Below are positions 24,255 to 33,487 of a DNA stretch of 64,000 bases, piece after piece. Position 1 is the first letter of the stretch; each line of letters begins with the position of its first letter. The stretch comes from Micavibrio_A sp964423095 (GTDB taxonomy: Bacteria; Pseudomonadota; Alphaproteobacteria; Micavibrionales; Micavibrionaceae). Made by a program: the position numbers and the translations under genes. Where the stretch lies: contig CAYRDI010000003.1 of NCBI GenBank assembly GCA_964423095.1, positions 18,155 to 82,154 of the forward strand, written 5' to 3'. The notes beneath the pieces are model-generated. The model was not told the DNA's origin. It ran no database searches and worked only from the letters and a program-made list of their open reading frames with translations.

Positions 24255-26138
24255 TTATCCGTCCAAATGACCCCGGCCTTGCCGCAGACTGTTGAAACGG
24301 GTCTCGTTCTCTTCGTTCAGGTTCTCCCGCAGAGCGGCTTTGGCCTGTTCGATATCATCCTGTGCCGCCTGATTTTGCACGGTTTTCCAGGCCTCCTGCC
24401 ACGCAGCAAGCACCTGTCCCGGTTCGGGCGACGGGCGGGCAAAGGACGCATGGGTGTAGATTGAATCATTCAAAATACGGGCCATGTCCCCTTCAAACCC
24501 CTGTTCACCCAAATGGGTCTTCAACCCTTGCGCGTCAAGCGCAGGTTCGGCGGCCAGTGTAGATAGAACGGCCTGCCGCAGACGGTCAAGCCCGTTTTCC
24601 GGAAGATCAAGACTACCCACGGCCTCTTCCACCTCATGAAAGATGTCAGGGTTGTTGATAACAGCGGCCAATAACACCATGGAATATAACGTTTTTTTGG
24701 CAAAGACCGGGCGTTTGAGCGGGGTCAGGGGCATGGGTACGGGTGATGTTCCCTTCAAATAGCGGCTGTTTTTCTGATACCCCTCATTATGGCTTCCGGC
24801 GGGTCGCGGCCCGGCCGGTGAGGAGGTTCCGGGGTTAAAGGCTTTACGAATTTTGGCGCGGAACGCTTCCCGGTAATAATGCTGGACGGTGCGGTCGGCG
24901 ATGCGATCCGCCAGACCTTCGAGTGTTTTGGACAATCCGGCCCGCGCTTCGGGCGTGTCCAATGCCTTGCCTTCGGTAGAATCAAGATACAGGAAATCAA
25001 CCAGATTCATTGCGCTGTCCAGAACGGCGGCAAACGCATTCGCCCCCTTGGCCTTGATCAAACTATCGGGATCTTCGCCTTCGGGAAGGAAGGCGATCTT
25101 CGCGCTGTGATCGGGTTTGAGCAGCGGCAAGATGCGCTCACATGCCCGCGATGCCGCCCGCCGCCCCGCATTGTCGCCATCGAAACACAGAACCGGAATT
25201 TTGCTTTCTTCGGGGATCATCTTCCACAAGACCATGATCTGGTCTTCGGTCAGCGCGGTACCCAGCGGCGCAACAGCCCCCGTAAAGCCCGCACGGAAAC
25301 ACGCTATGACGTCCAGATACCCTTCGACCACCACGACGGGCTTGCCTTCACTCGCGGCCATGCGCGCGTGGGGTTCGCCATACAACATCTTCCCCTTGTG
25401 AAAGAGCGGTGTGTCGGACGAGTTCAGATATTTCGGCGGTTTGAAATCACCGCGGTCAGGCGCCCGCAAATGATCGGGCAATATACGCCCACCAAAAGCG
25501 ACGATCCGTCCGCGACGATCCGGTACCGGAAACATCACGCGGTCACGAAAGAACGCATACGGTTCCTTCCCCTTGTCCGATGCCTTGATCACACCAGCTT
25601 CGATCATCTGCGCATCGGTGTATCCTTTGAGCGATAGATATTTGCGCATCGCACCCATATCGGCTGGCGCAAAGCCCACACGGAACGCACGCAGGATTTC
25701 TTCGGGCACACCGCGTTCCAGAATGTAATCATACGGTACTTTGTTCGCTGGCTGGCGCAGTTGTTCTTCCATCCATTTCGCCGCATCGTCGAGCAGCGTG
25801 TAGAGGCTCTTTTCCTTCTTCGCGCGCTCAATGTCTTCGGGCGCGCTTTGGGGCACCTGCATCCCCACGCTCATCGCCAGACTTTCGACAGCCTCCGGAA
25901 ACGATAGGTTGTCATGGCGCATCGCGAAATCGATGACCGAGCCATGCGCCCCGCACCCAAAACAATGAAAAAACTGTTTGTCATCGTTCACGTAAAAGGA
26001 CGGCGTTTTTTCATTGTGGAACGGGCAGCACCCTTTGAATTCCCGCCCCGCACGGGTCAGGCGCATCTTTTTGCCGATCACATCGGACAACGTGATACGG
26101 GCGCGAAGTTCATCCAGAAACCGCGGGGGAATGGTCAT
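24255..26138 (-). CDS. dnaG: DNA primase
   Basis: The 627-residue product has a CHC2 zinc finger at the N-terminus (CCPFHNEKTPSF, then HCFGCGAHG). The TOPRIM core follows, with VVVEGYLDVIA and CFDGDNAGRRAA supplying the acidic metal ligands, and a C-terminal helical part would bind DnaB helicase. It makes RNA primers at the replication fork. Length is normal. It lies between yqeY and rpoD on the same strand, the usual macromolecular synthesis operon arrangement in alphaproteobacteria. Confidence 0.97.
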   Translation of the reverse strand: MTIPPRFLDELRARITLSDVIGKKMRLTRAGREFKGCCPFHNEKTPSFYVNDDKQFFHCFGCGAHGSVIDFAMRHDNLSFPEAVESLAMSVGMQVPQSAPEDIERAKKEKSLYTLLDDAAKWMEEQLRQPANKVPYDYILERGVPEEILRAFRVGFAPADMGAMRKYLSLKGYTDAQMIEAGVIKASDKGKEPYAFFRDRVMFPVPDRRGRIVAFGGRILPDHLRAPDRGDFKPPKYLNSSDTPLFHKGKMLYGEPHARMAASEGKPVVVVEGYLDVIACFRAGFTGAVAPLGTALTEDQIMVLWKMIPEESKIPVLCFDGDNAGRRAASRACERILPLLKPDHSAKIAFLPEGEDPDSLIKAKGANAFAAVLDSAMNLVDFLYLDSTEGKALDTPEARAGLSKTLEGLADRIADRTVQHYYREAFRAKIRKAFNPGTSSPAGPRPAGSHNEGYQKNSRYLKGTSPVPMPLTPLKRPVFAKKTLYSMVLLAAVINNPDIFHEVEEAVGSLDLPENGLDRLRQAVLSTLAAEPALDAQGLKTHLGEQGFEGDMARILNDSIYTHASFARPSPEPGQVLAAWQEAWKTVQNQAAQDDIEQAKAALRENLNEENETRFNSLRQGRGHLDG

Positions 26139-26198
26139 GTTTTCGTATGTAGCACTTTAGATACGGAAAGTCATGCCCGAGATCATACCCCGGCAGAC

Positions 26199-26660
26199 TT
26201 ACGCCGATAATTTCTGCTTGATCACCGCGCCGGCCTTACCCATGTCGAGCTGGCCCGCATATTTGGCCTTCAATTCGGCCATCACCTTGCCCATGTCCTT
26301 CATACCGGCGGCACCGATGGCGGCGATAATGTCACCGATCACCTTGGCCACCTCGTCATCCGACATCTGGGCGGGCAGGAAGCTCTCGATCACCGCGATT
26401 TCCTTGTCCTCTTTATCGGCCAGTTCTGGGCGGTTGTTCTCACGGTAGATTTTCGCGCTCTCCGTACGTTGTTTGATCATGGATTGAAGCATGGACATCA
26501 GGTCCGATTCGCTGATGCCGTCATTGCGCCCGTCGGTGCGGCTGGCCACATCTTTGTCCTTCATCGCGGCGACTATAAGTCTTATCGCAGCAAGACGCTC
26601 CATGTCCTTGTTTTTCAAGGCTTCCTTCATGGCGTCCTGAATTTTTTCCCGCGTGCTCAC
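26199..26660 (-). CDS. yqeY: GatB/YqeY-domain protein
   Basis: The 153-residue protein matches YqeY throughout: an N-terminal helical half (IQDAMKEALKNKDMERLAAIRLI), the REDLA-like ADKEDKEIAVIESFLP with PAQMSDDEV, and the C-terminal MGKVMAELKAKYAGQLDMGKAG. The C-terminal part resembles the tRNA-binding tail of GatB. Its role is not settled. It is divergent from carA across 89 bases and heads the dnaG-rpoD operon. Confidence 0.92.
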   Translation of the reverse strand: MSTREKIQDAMKEALKNKDMERLAAIRLIVAAMKDKDVASRTDGRNDGISESDLMSMLQSMIKQRTESAKIYRENNRPELADKEDKEIAVIESFLPAQMSDDEVAKVIGDIIAAIGAAGMKDMGKVMAELKAKYAGQLDMGKAGAVIKQKLSA

Positions 26661-26749
26661 GTTTTTTCCTTCCCATTTCCGGCTTGGTTGTTTATTAAAT
26701 CATCTTCCAGTGGCCCATGCCAACCCAAGGTCGAAACCGGAGCTATTGG

Positions 26750-27928
26750 ATGACAGACATTTCTACCCCCACTCCCCCGAAAAATGCAAGCGCCATCATA
26801 GTTTTAGGCGATGGTTCCGTTTTTTACGGACAAGGACTCGGGGCACAAACCAAAACGGTCGGGGAAATCTGCTTCAACACCTCCCTGACGGGATATCAGG
26901 AAATTCTGACCGACCCGTCCTACGCCGGGCAGATCATCAATTTCACCTTTCCCCACATCGGAAATGTCGGCACGAACGACGAAGACATCGAAACCATCAC
27001 GCCCGCCGCGCGCGGTTGTATCCTGCGCGAACCCATCACGGACGAGGAAAGCTGGCGCGCGAAAAAACATTTCAACCAATGGCTGGTGTCCAACAACCTG
27101 CCCGGTATTTGCGGAGTCGACACCCGCGCCCTGACCCGCCGCATCCGCGACATCGGCGCGCCGAACGGTTTGCTGTGCCATCAGGCCGATGGAAAATTCG
27201 ATTTGAAAGCCTTAAAAGCAGAAGCCGCCGCGTGGCCGGGCCTTGAAGGCATGGACCTTGCCAAAGAAGTTTCCTGCACCCAGACGTATAAGTGGGATGA
27301 AACCACATGGACGCTCGGCGCGGGCTACGGCAAACAGGAAAACCCGCAATATCATATCGTCGCCATGGATTTTGGCGCGAAACGCAACATCCTGCGCTGC
27401 CTTGCCGCAAGCGGCTGCCGCGTAACAGTAGTGCCCGGCAACACGGATGCGGATGACATCCTCGCGCTGAAACCCGATGGCGTATTTTTATCGAACGGTC
27501 CGGGCGACCCCGCGGCCACCGGCGCATATGCCGTCCCCACCATTCAAAAACTGCTCGCCGCCGATATGCCGATCTTCGGCATTTGTCTGGGGCACCAGAT
27601 GCTCGCACTGGCCATTGGCGGCAAGACGAAGAAAATGCATCTGGGTCATCGCGGCGCGAACCAGCCGGTCAAAGACCTGACGACGGGCAAGGTAGAGATC
27701 ACATCGCAAAACCACGGGTTCTGCGTCCTCCCTGAAACGCTGCCTGCCAACGCCGAAGTCACGCACATCTCGCTCTTCGATCAATCGAACGAAGGCTTGC
27801 GTTTGAAAGACAAACCGGCGTTTTCTGTGCAATACCACCCCGAAGCCTCGCCGGGCCCGCAGGATTCCCATTACCTCTTCGGCCGCTTCGTCGATATGAT
27901 CGGCGAACATAAAAGAAAGGCGGCATGA
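26750..27928 (+). CDS. carA: Carbamoyl-phosphate synthase small subunit
   Basis: The 392-residue protein has the CarA N-terminal domain (FNTSLTGYQEILTDPSYAGQ) and a class I glutaminase. The nucleophile Cys sits in FGICLGHQML and the His/Glu pair in YHPEASPGPQD. It releases ammonia from glutamine and channels it to CarB. ATG 26750 has a GGAG site and is preferred to an upstream frame from 26717. The next genes are a carbonic anhydrase, four bases away, and carB, so all three form one operon. Confidence 0.96.
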   Translation: MTDISTPTPPKNASAIIVLGDGSVFYGQGLGAQTKTVGEICFNTSLTGYQEILTDPSYAGQIINFTFPHIGNVGTNDEDIETITPAARGCILREPITDEESWRAKKHFNQWLVSNNLPGICGVDTRALTRRIRDIGAPNGLLCHQADGKFDLKALKAEAAAWPGLEGMDLAKEVSCTQTYKWDETTWTLGAGYGKQENPQYHIVAMDFGAKRNILRCLAASGCRVTVVPGNTDADDILALKPDGVFLSNGPGDPAATGAYAVPTIQKLLAADMPIFGICLGHQMLALAIGGKTKKMHLGHRGANQPVKDLTTGKVEITSQNHGFCVLPETLPANAEVTHISLFDQSNEGLRLKDKPAFSVQYHPEASPGPQDSHYLFGRFVDMIGEHKRKAA

Positions 27929-27932
27929 AGAG

Positions 27933-28571
27933 ATGGCGAACGCCCTTTTGAAAGGTTTCAAGAAATTCCGCAAGGAAACGTATGAAGGCGCGTCCGCGCT
28001 TATGAAGCGTTTGGTGGAGGAAGGGCAATCACCGGATTATTTCATCGTGTCGTGCATTGATTCCCGTTCAAACCCCGGCACCATTTTCCGCCCCGAACCG
28101 GGGACTTTTTTTGCACACAAAGCCATGGGGGCGATCGTCCGCCCGTATAAAAAAGGCACGGCACTGGCCGCCGCCCTTCAGTTCGCGCTCCACCATAACA
28201 AGGTCAAAGAAATCATCGTTCTCGGCCACACCGGATGCGGCGCGATCAAGGCGATGGTCGAAAAAATCGATGACGAAGAAATATCCTCTTTTATCAATGT
28301 CGCGCAAAGCGGCCTGGAAAAGGCCAAGGCCATGTGCGGGTCCGCCTGTACCCATGATGAACTCCTGCGTCATACCGAAGAAGAAATCGTGTTGATGTCT
28401 TGTGAAAACCTGAAAACCTATCCGTCCGTTGCCAAGGCACTGGAAGACGAACGCGTCATCATTCGCCCGTGGCTTTTCGAAATGGAAACCGGCGAGCTTT
28501 TGCAATACAACGCCGACTTTAAAGAATTTGTTCCCCTCACCGCCCACAACAAGAAGAGCAAAAATGCCTAA
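27933..28571 (+). CDS. Beta-class carbonic anhydrase encoded between carA and carB
   Basis: The 212-residue protein is a beta carbonic anhydrase. The zinc ligands are Cys41, His99 and Cys102, in SCIDSR and GHTGCGA, with the Asp43-Arg45 dyad present. It hydrates CO2 to bicarbonate. It starts four bases after carA and its end overlaps the carB start by eight bases, so it is inside the carbamoyl phosphate operon. Bicarbonate is a CarB substrate, so local supply is the natural inference. No signal peptide is present, so it is cytosolic. All catalytic residues look intact. Confidence 0.93.
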   Translation: MANALLKGFKKFRKETYEGASALMKRLVEEGQSPDYFIVSCIDSRSNPGTIFRPEPGTFFAHKAMGAIVRPYKKGTALAAALQFALHHNKVKEIIVLGHTGCGAIKAMVEKIDDEEISSFINVAQSGLEKAKAMCGSACTHDELLRHTEEEIVLMSCENLKTYPSVAKALEDERVIIRPWLFEMETGELLQYNADFKEFVPLTAHNKKSKNA

Positions 28572-31500
28572 ACGTACCGATATAAAATCCATCTGCATCA
28601 TTGGCGCTGGCCCGATTGTTATAGGACAAGCGTGCGAATTCGATTATTCGGGGACGCAGGCGTGCAAGGCGTTAAAGGAAGAAGGCTACCGCGTCATTCT
28701 GGTGAATTCGAACCCCGCCACCATCATGACCGACCCCGCGATGGCGGATGCAACCTACATCGAACCGATCACGCCCAAGGTTGTGGCCAAGATTTTAGAA
28801 AAGGAAAAACCGGATGCGCTGCTCCCCACCATGGGCGGACAGACGGCACTCAACACCGCACTGGCACTTGCCGAAGACGGTACGCTTGACCGGCTGGGCA
28901 TTGAGTTGATCGGTGCAAATCGCGAAGCGATTGCGAAAGCCGAAGACCGTGATCTGTTCAAACGCTGTATGGATGAGCTGGGCCTTGAAAGTGCAAAATC
29001 CGAACTCGCCCACAACATGGAAGAGGCGCGCGCCGCGCTTTCTATCATCGGCCTTCCTGCCATCATTCGTCCCGCCTTTACACTTGGCGGCACAGGCGGC
29101 GGCATCGCATACAACAAGGAACAATACGAACAGATCACGAAGGAAGGGCTCGACGCATCCCCTATCTCGCAAATCTTGGTCGAAGAATCACTGCTGGGAT
29201 GGAAAGAGTTCGAGATGGAGGTCGTGCGCGATAAAAACGACAACGCCATCATCGTTTGTTCTATCGAAAATATTGACCCGATGGGCGTGCATACGGGCGA
29301 TTCCATCACGGTGGCCCCCGCACTCACGCTGACCGATAAAGAATACCAGATCATGCGCAACGCCTCGATCAAGGTTTTGCGCGGGATCGGCGTTGAAACC
29401 GGCGGATCGAACGTACAGTTCGCCATCCACCCGCAAACAGGCCGGATGATCGTGATTGAAATGAACCCGCGTGTTTCGCGCTCTTCCGCCCTCGCGTCCA
29501 AGGCAACGGGTTTTCCGATTGCCAAAATCGCGGCGAAACTCGCGGTGGGTTACACGCTCGATGAACTCGGCAACGACATCACGGGCGGCAAAACGCCGGC
29601 CAGCTTCGAACCCACCATCGATTATGTCGTCGTCAAAATTCCGCGCTTTAACTTTGACAAATTCAAGGGCACGGAACGCCGCCTCACCACCTCCATGAAA
29701 TCCGTGGGCGAAGCGATGGCCATGGGCCGTTCGTTTGAAGAGGCGATGCAAAAAGCCCTTCGCTCGCTCGAAGATGGGCTGAATGGTTTCAATGACCTCA
29801 AGATCGGTGAAACCGATACACCACACCACGATGAAATCCGTGCCGCGATTTCCAAACCCGCTCCGCGCCGCATTTTGTATGTGGCACAAGCCATGCGCCA
29901 CGGGTTCGACCTTGAAGAAATTCACGAAGCCTGCAAGATCGATATGTGGTTCCTGAAACGCATCAAGGCCATCGTCGATAAAGAAAAAGCCATTAAGGAA
30001 AAAGGCCTTCCCGTCGATGCCGAAGGGTGGATGAACCTGAAAAAAATGGGGTTTGCGGATTCCCGCCTCGCTAAAATCGTCGGTGTGGAAGAAAAAGCCG
30101 TGACCAAGGCGCGCCTGAAACACAACATCCATCCCGTGTTCAAACGCATCGACACCTGCGCCGGTGAAATTCCATCGGCCACGCCGTATATGTATTCGGC
30201 CTATGAAGGAAACGGGCTGGCACCGGCCGAATGTGAATCCGCGCCGTCCGATAAAACCAAGATCGTCATTCTGGGCGGTGGCCCCAACCGCATCGGCCAA
30301 GGGATCGAATTCGATTATTGCTGTGTTCACGCCTGCTACGCGTTGAAAGAAGCCGGTTTCGAAACCATCATGATCAACTGCAACCCCGAAACAGTGTCCA
30401 CGGATTACGATACGTCCGACAGGCTGTATTTCGAACCGGTAACGGCGGAAGACGTGATTGAAATCATCCGCACCGAAGAAAAGAATGGCAAGGTTCTGGG
30501 CGCGATTGTCCAGCTTGGCGGACAAACGCCCTTGAAACTTTCCCACGAACTTCAGGCCTCCGGAATCAAAATTCTCGGCACCGATCCGGATTCGATCGAT
30601 CTGGCAGAAGACCGCGAACGGTTCCAGAAATTCCTGCAAAAATTGAAACTGCGCCAACCCGACAACGCGCTGTGCCGTTCCGAAGAGGAAGCAATTGAAC
30701 AGGCCGAAAAAATCGGCTTCCCGCTGGTTATCCGTCCGTCTTATGTTCTGGGCGGTGCGGGCATGGAAATTGTCCAGACGATGGATGAAATGAAATCCTA
30801 TATGGGCCGCGCGATTGATGTATCGGGCAAAAACCCCGTGTTGCTCGACCGTTACCTGAAAGGGGCACTGGAGATCGATGTCGATGCGCTGTCCGATGGG
30901 GAAGATGTTTACATCGCCGGAATCATGGAACACATCGAAGAGGCAGGAATTCATTCCGGCGATTCCGCGTGCGTGCTCCCGCCGCATTCCCTGCCCTTTA
31001 AAACGGTGAAGGAGCTGGAAAGCCAGACGATCAAAATGGCAAAGGCGTTGAAAGTTCGCGGTCTGATGAACGTGCAATATGCCCTAAAACGCAACAAGGA
31101 CACCGGCGAATACGACATCTTTATTCTGGAAGTCAACCCGCGGGCCTCCCGCACCGTTCCGTTCGTGGCAAAGGCCACGGGTGTTCCGGTCGCAAAAATC
31201 GCGTCCCGCGTGATGGCGGGCGAACCGCTTTCCAATTTTTCGGATATGCTGACCGGCATGTCCATGGAACACACGGCCGTCAAGGCACCCGTGTTTCCGT
31301 TCTCCCGCTTTCCGGGGACGGATGTCTTGCTTGGCCCCGAAATGCGTTCGACCGGCGAAGTCATGGGCCTGGATAAAGACGTGGCGCAGGCCTATGCCAA
31401 GGCACAGATCGCCGCAGGCACAATCCTTCCCACCACCGGCACCGTGTTTTTATCGGTCAAGGATAGCGATAAGGAAACCCTCGTTCCGATAGCAAAAGAA

Positions 31501-31863
31501 CTTGCCGAACTCGGTTTCAAAATCGTTTCCACGGGCGGTACGGCCAAACACCTGCAAAATGCGGGACTGGAAGTCACGCGCGTGAACAAGGTGATGGAAG
31601 GCCAGCCGCATATCGGCGATTCCATTATCAACGGCGATATTGACCTGATCGTGAATACGACGACGAAGGGGGCGCAGGCCTTGACCGACACATTGTCCAT
31701 CCGCAGGCTTGCGCTCACCCACAAGGTGCCGCTCTTTACGCTGCTCACAGCCGCGCGGGCGGGCGTCCAGGGTATCCGGGCCATGAAAGCGCGCGATATG
31801 GATGTCAAACCGATTCAGGATTACTTCCCCGTGGACGAAGCAGAACGCGAAGCCGCTGAATAA
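28564..31863 (+). CDS. carB: Carbamoyl-phosphate synthase large subunit
   Basis: The 1099-residue product has the duplicated ATP-grasp layout. The first half starts with IGAGPIVIGQACEFDYSG and contains RPAFTLGGTGGG. The second starts with LGGGPNRIGQGIEFDYCC and contains RPSYVLGGAGM. A C-terminal MGS-like domain (ISTGGTAKHL-type, here VSTGGTAKHLQNAG) could bind allosteric effectors. It makes carbamoyl phosphate for arginine and pyrimidines from bicarbonate, ammonia and two ATP. ATG 28564 overlaps the carbonic anhydrase gene by eight bases; an upstream frame extension to 28429 lies inside that gene and is rejected. Confidence 0.97.
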   Translation: MPKRTDIKSICIIGAGPIVIGQACEFDYSGTQACKALKEEGYRVILVNSNPATIMTDPAMADATYIEPITPKVVAKILEKEKPDALLPTMGGQTALNTALALAEDGTLDRLGIELIGANREAIAKAEDRDLFKRCMDELGLESAKSELAHNMEEARAALSIIGLPAIIRPAFTLGGTGGGIAYNKEQYEQITKEGLDASPISQILVEESLLGWKEFEMEVVRDKNDNAIIVCSIENIDPMGVHTGDSITVAPALTLTDKEYQIMRNASIKVLRGIGVETGGSNVQFAIHPQTGRMIVIEMNPRVSRSSALASKATGFPIAKIAAKLAVGYTLDELGNDITGGKTPASFEPTIDYVVVKIPRFNFDKFKGTERRLTTSMKSVGEAMAMGRSFEEAMQKALRSLEDGLNGFNDLKIGETDTPHHDEIRAAISKPAPRRILYVAQAMRHGFDLEEIHEACKIDMWFLKRIKAIVDKEKAIKEKGLPVDAEGWMNLKKMGFADSRLAKIVGVEEKAVTKARLKHNIHPVFKRIDTCAGEIPSATPYMYSAYEGNGLAPAECESAPSDKTKIVILGGGPNRIGQGIEFDYCCVHACYALKEAGFETIMINCNPETVSTDYDTSDRLYFEPVTAEDVIEIIRTEEKNGKVLGAIVQLGGQTPLKLSHELQASGIKILGTDPDSIDLAEDRERFQKFLQKLKLRQPDNALCRSEEEAIEQAEKIGFPLVIRPSYVLGGAGMEIVQTMDEMKSYMGRAIDVSGKNPVLLDRYLKGALEIDVDALSDGEDVYIAGIMEHIEEAGIHSGDSACVLPPHSLPFKTVKELESQTIKMAKALKVRGLMNVQYALKRNKDTGEYDIFILEVNPRASRTVPFVAKATGVPVAKIASRVMAGEPLSNFSDMLTGMSMEHTAVKAPVFPFSRFPGTDVLLGPEMRSTGEVMGLDKDVAQAYAKAQIAAGTILPTTGTVFLSVKDSDKETLVPIAKELAELGFKIVSTGGTAKHLQNAGLEVTRVNKVMEGQPHIGDSIINGDIDLIVNTTTKGAQALTDTLSIRRLALTHKVPLFTLLTAARAGVQGIRAMKARDMDVKPIQDYFPVDEAEREAAE

Positions 31864-31890
31864 CAACAATTTTCCTGCCGATGGAACCTT

Positions 31891-31918
31891 TACGCCCACA
31901 GGCCGTTTGTGGGGCGTA
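31891..31918 (+). terminator. Hairpin after carB, weak terminator or attenuator
   Basis: TACGCCCACA and TGTGGGGCGTA pair with one bulged G around GGCCGTT, 27 bases after the carB stop. The following bases are not a clean T-run, so termination is uncertain. It could also reduce read-through into the EF-hand gene. Confidence 0.4.
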
Positions 31919-31958
31919 GAGATATTTGTTCCTTTATTCAAGAGACAGGAGAAAGACC

Positions 31959-32324
31959 ATGAAAAAACTTATATTCACCCTCGGCGTTGCCGCCGTTGCC
32001 ATCACCTTTGCTGCCCCTTCCGAAGCTCGTGAAGTCAAGCAATTGGTCGGCTATGTAGAAACCACCACGACATACAGCGACCGCGATGCAGAATTCCACA
32101 AAATGGACGTCAACCATGATGGCGTGGCAAATTTTAAGGAATTCCAGAATGCTGCCATTTTGAGCAACGAATACGAAATGTTCAAAATGAACGACACGAA
32201 CAATGACGGCGTGCTTTCCATCGAAGAATTCCGTGATTTCAGCAAGTTCGGCCCGGCCCGCGAAGCCTCCGGCAATGGCCGTACCTATTACAACTTTAAC
32301 AACAAGCCGGTTTCGGCAAACTAA
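31959..32324 (+). CDS. Small exported EF-hand protein
   Basis: The 121-residue product has a signal peptide (MKKLIFTLGVAAVAITFAAP, cleavage near SEA). Two acidic loops have EF-hand spacing, DVNHDGVANFKEF and DTNNDGVLSIEEF, each ending in the Glu-Phe seen in true EF-hands. ATG 31959 has a CAGGAGA site seven bases upstream, better than the longer frame from 31926. It stands alone between carB and greA and has its own terminator. It resembles the exported EF-hand protein at 17304-17912 in layout. Calcium binding in the periplasm is inferred. Confidence 0.8.
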   Translation: MKKLIFTLGVAAVAITFAAPSEAREVKQLVGYVETTTTYSDRDAEFHKMDVNHDGVANFKEFQNAAILSNEYEMFKMNDTNNDGVLSIEEFRDFSKFGPAREASGNGRTYYNFNNKPVSAN

Positions 32325-32341
32325 TACCCCTTTCCGATAGG

Positions 32342-32373
32342 GTAAAACCCCCGGCTCCAAGCCGGGGGTTTTT
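32342..32373 (+). terminator. Terminator of the EF-hand gene
   Basis: AAAACCCCCGGC and GCCGGGGGTTTT pair around TCCAA and are followed by T residues, 18 bases after the stop codon. Confidence 0.9.
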
Positions 32374-32461
32374 ATGACCTTGACGTTCCGAAGGCCAAAC
32401 ACTAGCATTCTTCGTATTCCGCCGTTTTGGCGGTTTTTGTTTGTTATACGGGAACAAGACC

Positions 32462-32935
32462 ATGGACAAAATTCCAATGACCCGCGCAGGGGTCCAAGCA
32501 CTGGAAAAAGAATTGCGGCTGCGGATCAGTGAAACGCGCCCCGAAATCGTGGCCGCGATCGCCGAAGCCCGCGCGCATGGCGATTTGTCCGAAAACGCGG
32601 AATATTCCGCCGCGCGTGAACGCCAGAGCTTTAACGAAGGCCGGATCAAGGAATTGGAAGCCGTCATCAGCGCGGCGGAAATCATCGACCCCGCTCAATT
32701 CGTGGGTCATACGGTTGTAAAATTCGGCGCTCGCGTGATCATCGCGGATGAAGATGACAATGAACGCCGGTTCCAGATTGTCGGCGAATATGAATCAAAC
32801 GCGGATGAAGGGCGTATTTCGATCGGCTCCCCCATCGCACGCGGGTTGATCGGCAAGGCCGTCGGCGACGAAGTGGTCATCCATTCGCCCAAGGGCAAGA
32901 CGTCCTACGAAATCATCGAAGTGGTGTTTGAGTAA
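32462..32935 (+). CDS. greA: Transcription elongation factor GreA
   Basis: The 157-residue protein has the GreA coiled-coil (MTRAGVQALEKEL, AIAEARAHGDLSENAEYSAA) with the acidic tip residues at GDLSENAEY, then the FKBP-like domain (VKFGARVIIADEDDNERRF, ISIGSPIARGLIGK). It rescues backtracked RNA polymerase by stimulating transcript cleavage. ATG 32462 gives the canonical MDKIPMTRAG start; the frame from 32441 adds only seven residues. It is a single-gene unit with a strong terminator. Confidence 0.97.
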   Translation: MDKIPMTRAGVQALEKELRLRISETRPEIVAAIAEARAHGDLSENAEYSAARERQSFNEGRIKELEAVISAAEIIDPAQFVGHTVVKFGARVIIADEDDNERRFQIVGEYESNADEGRISIGSPIARGLIGKAVGDEVVIHSPKGKTSYEIIEVVFE

Positions 32936-32936
32936 T

Positions 32937-32963
32937 AAAAAAGCCGGTTAAACCGGCTTTTTT
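32937..32963. terminator. Bidirectional terminator between greA and the Lrp gene
   Basis: AAAAAAGCCGGTT and AACCGGCTTTTTT form a symmetrical stem with T-runs on both strands. It ends greA and, from the other side, the Lrp-type gene, whose stop codon lies at 32965. Confidence 0.9.
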
Positions 32964-32964
32964 A

Positions 32965-33441
32965 TTACTCCACCTCAATCGGCACGCCGGGTTCTTCCTT
33001 GGCGGTTCGCACCAACGGCATGGTTTTGACTGATGTGACGTTGGACGCCGAGGTCAGGTTTTCGGTCAGGAATTTCTGGTAGCTTTCCCAGTCCTTCGCG
33101 ACGATGCGCAGCATGAAATCGACTTCGCCGGACAACATATGGCATTCACGGACCAGAGGCCAGGAACGGCACGTATCTTCGAATTTTTTCAGGTCACTTT
33201 CGGCCTGTGACGTCAGACGGACCAGCGCGAACACGGTGATGCCGTATCCCATGGATTGCGGTTCGATCCGTGCATGGTAACCGCGGATAAAACCCGCCTC
33301 CTCCAACGATCTCACACGGCGCAGGCAGGGCGGCGCGGAGATGCCCGCGCGCTTGGCCAGTTCCACGTTGGTGATCCGGCCATCGGCCTGAAGGTCTTTG
33401 AGGATTTTACGGTCTATTTTGTCGAGCTTGATTCTACGCAT
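32965..33441 (-). CDS. Lrp/AsnC family transcription regulator
   Basis: The 158-residue protein has an N-terminal winged helix-turn-helix (KIDRKILKDLQADGRITNVELAKRAG, partly quoted; PPCLRRVRSLEEAGFI) and a C-terminal RAM ligand domain (VFALVRLTSQAESDLKKFE, CHMLSGEVDFMLRIVA). Such proteins sense amino acids and often control their own gene. A 20-base perfect inverted repeat lies 27 bases upstream of its start in the divergent region shared with the ELM1-type gene. The target amino acid is unknown. Confidence 0.92.
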   Translation of the reverse strand: MRRIKLDKIDRKILKDLQADGRITNVELAKRAGISAPPCLRRVRSLEEAGFIRGYHARIEPQSMGYGITVFALVRLTSQAESDLKKFEDTCRSWPLVRECHMLSGEVDFMLRIVAKDWESYQKFLTENLTSASNVTSVKTMPLVRTAKEEPGVPIEVE

Positions 33442-33467
33442 TTGTTTCTTCTAACAATATTCTTTCA

Positions 33468-33487
33468 AGAACATGAAAATATGTTCT
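33468..33487. promoter_or_regulatory. Inverted repeat, probable operator of the Lrp-type regulator
   Basis: AGAACAT (33468-33474) and ATGTTCT (33481-33487) are perfect inverted halves with a six-base AT-rich spacer. The site overlaps a candidate promoter for the ELM1-type gene (TTCTGT at 33484-33489, 18 bases, TATAAA at 33508-33513). It also lies where the lrp promoter should be. Confidence 0.55.

Noticed and set aside
29188..31077. Minus-strand frame of 629 codons inside carB
   Set aside because: It is the complement of a highly conserved ATP-grasp enzyme. The translation is Phe/Gly/His-rich without motifs, as expected from codon bias.
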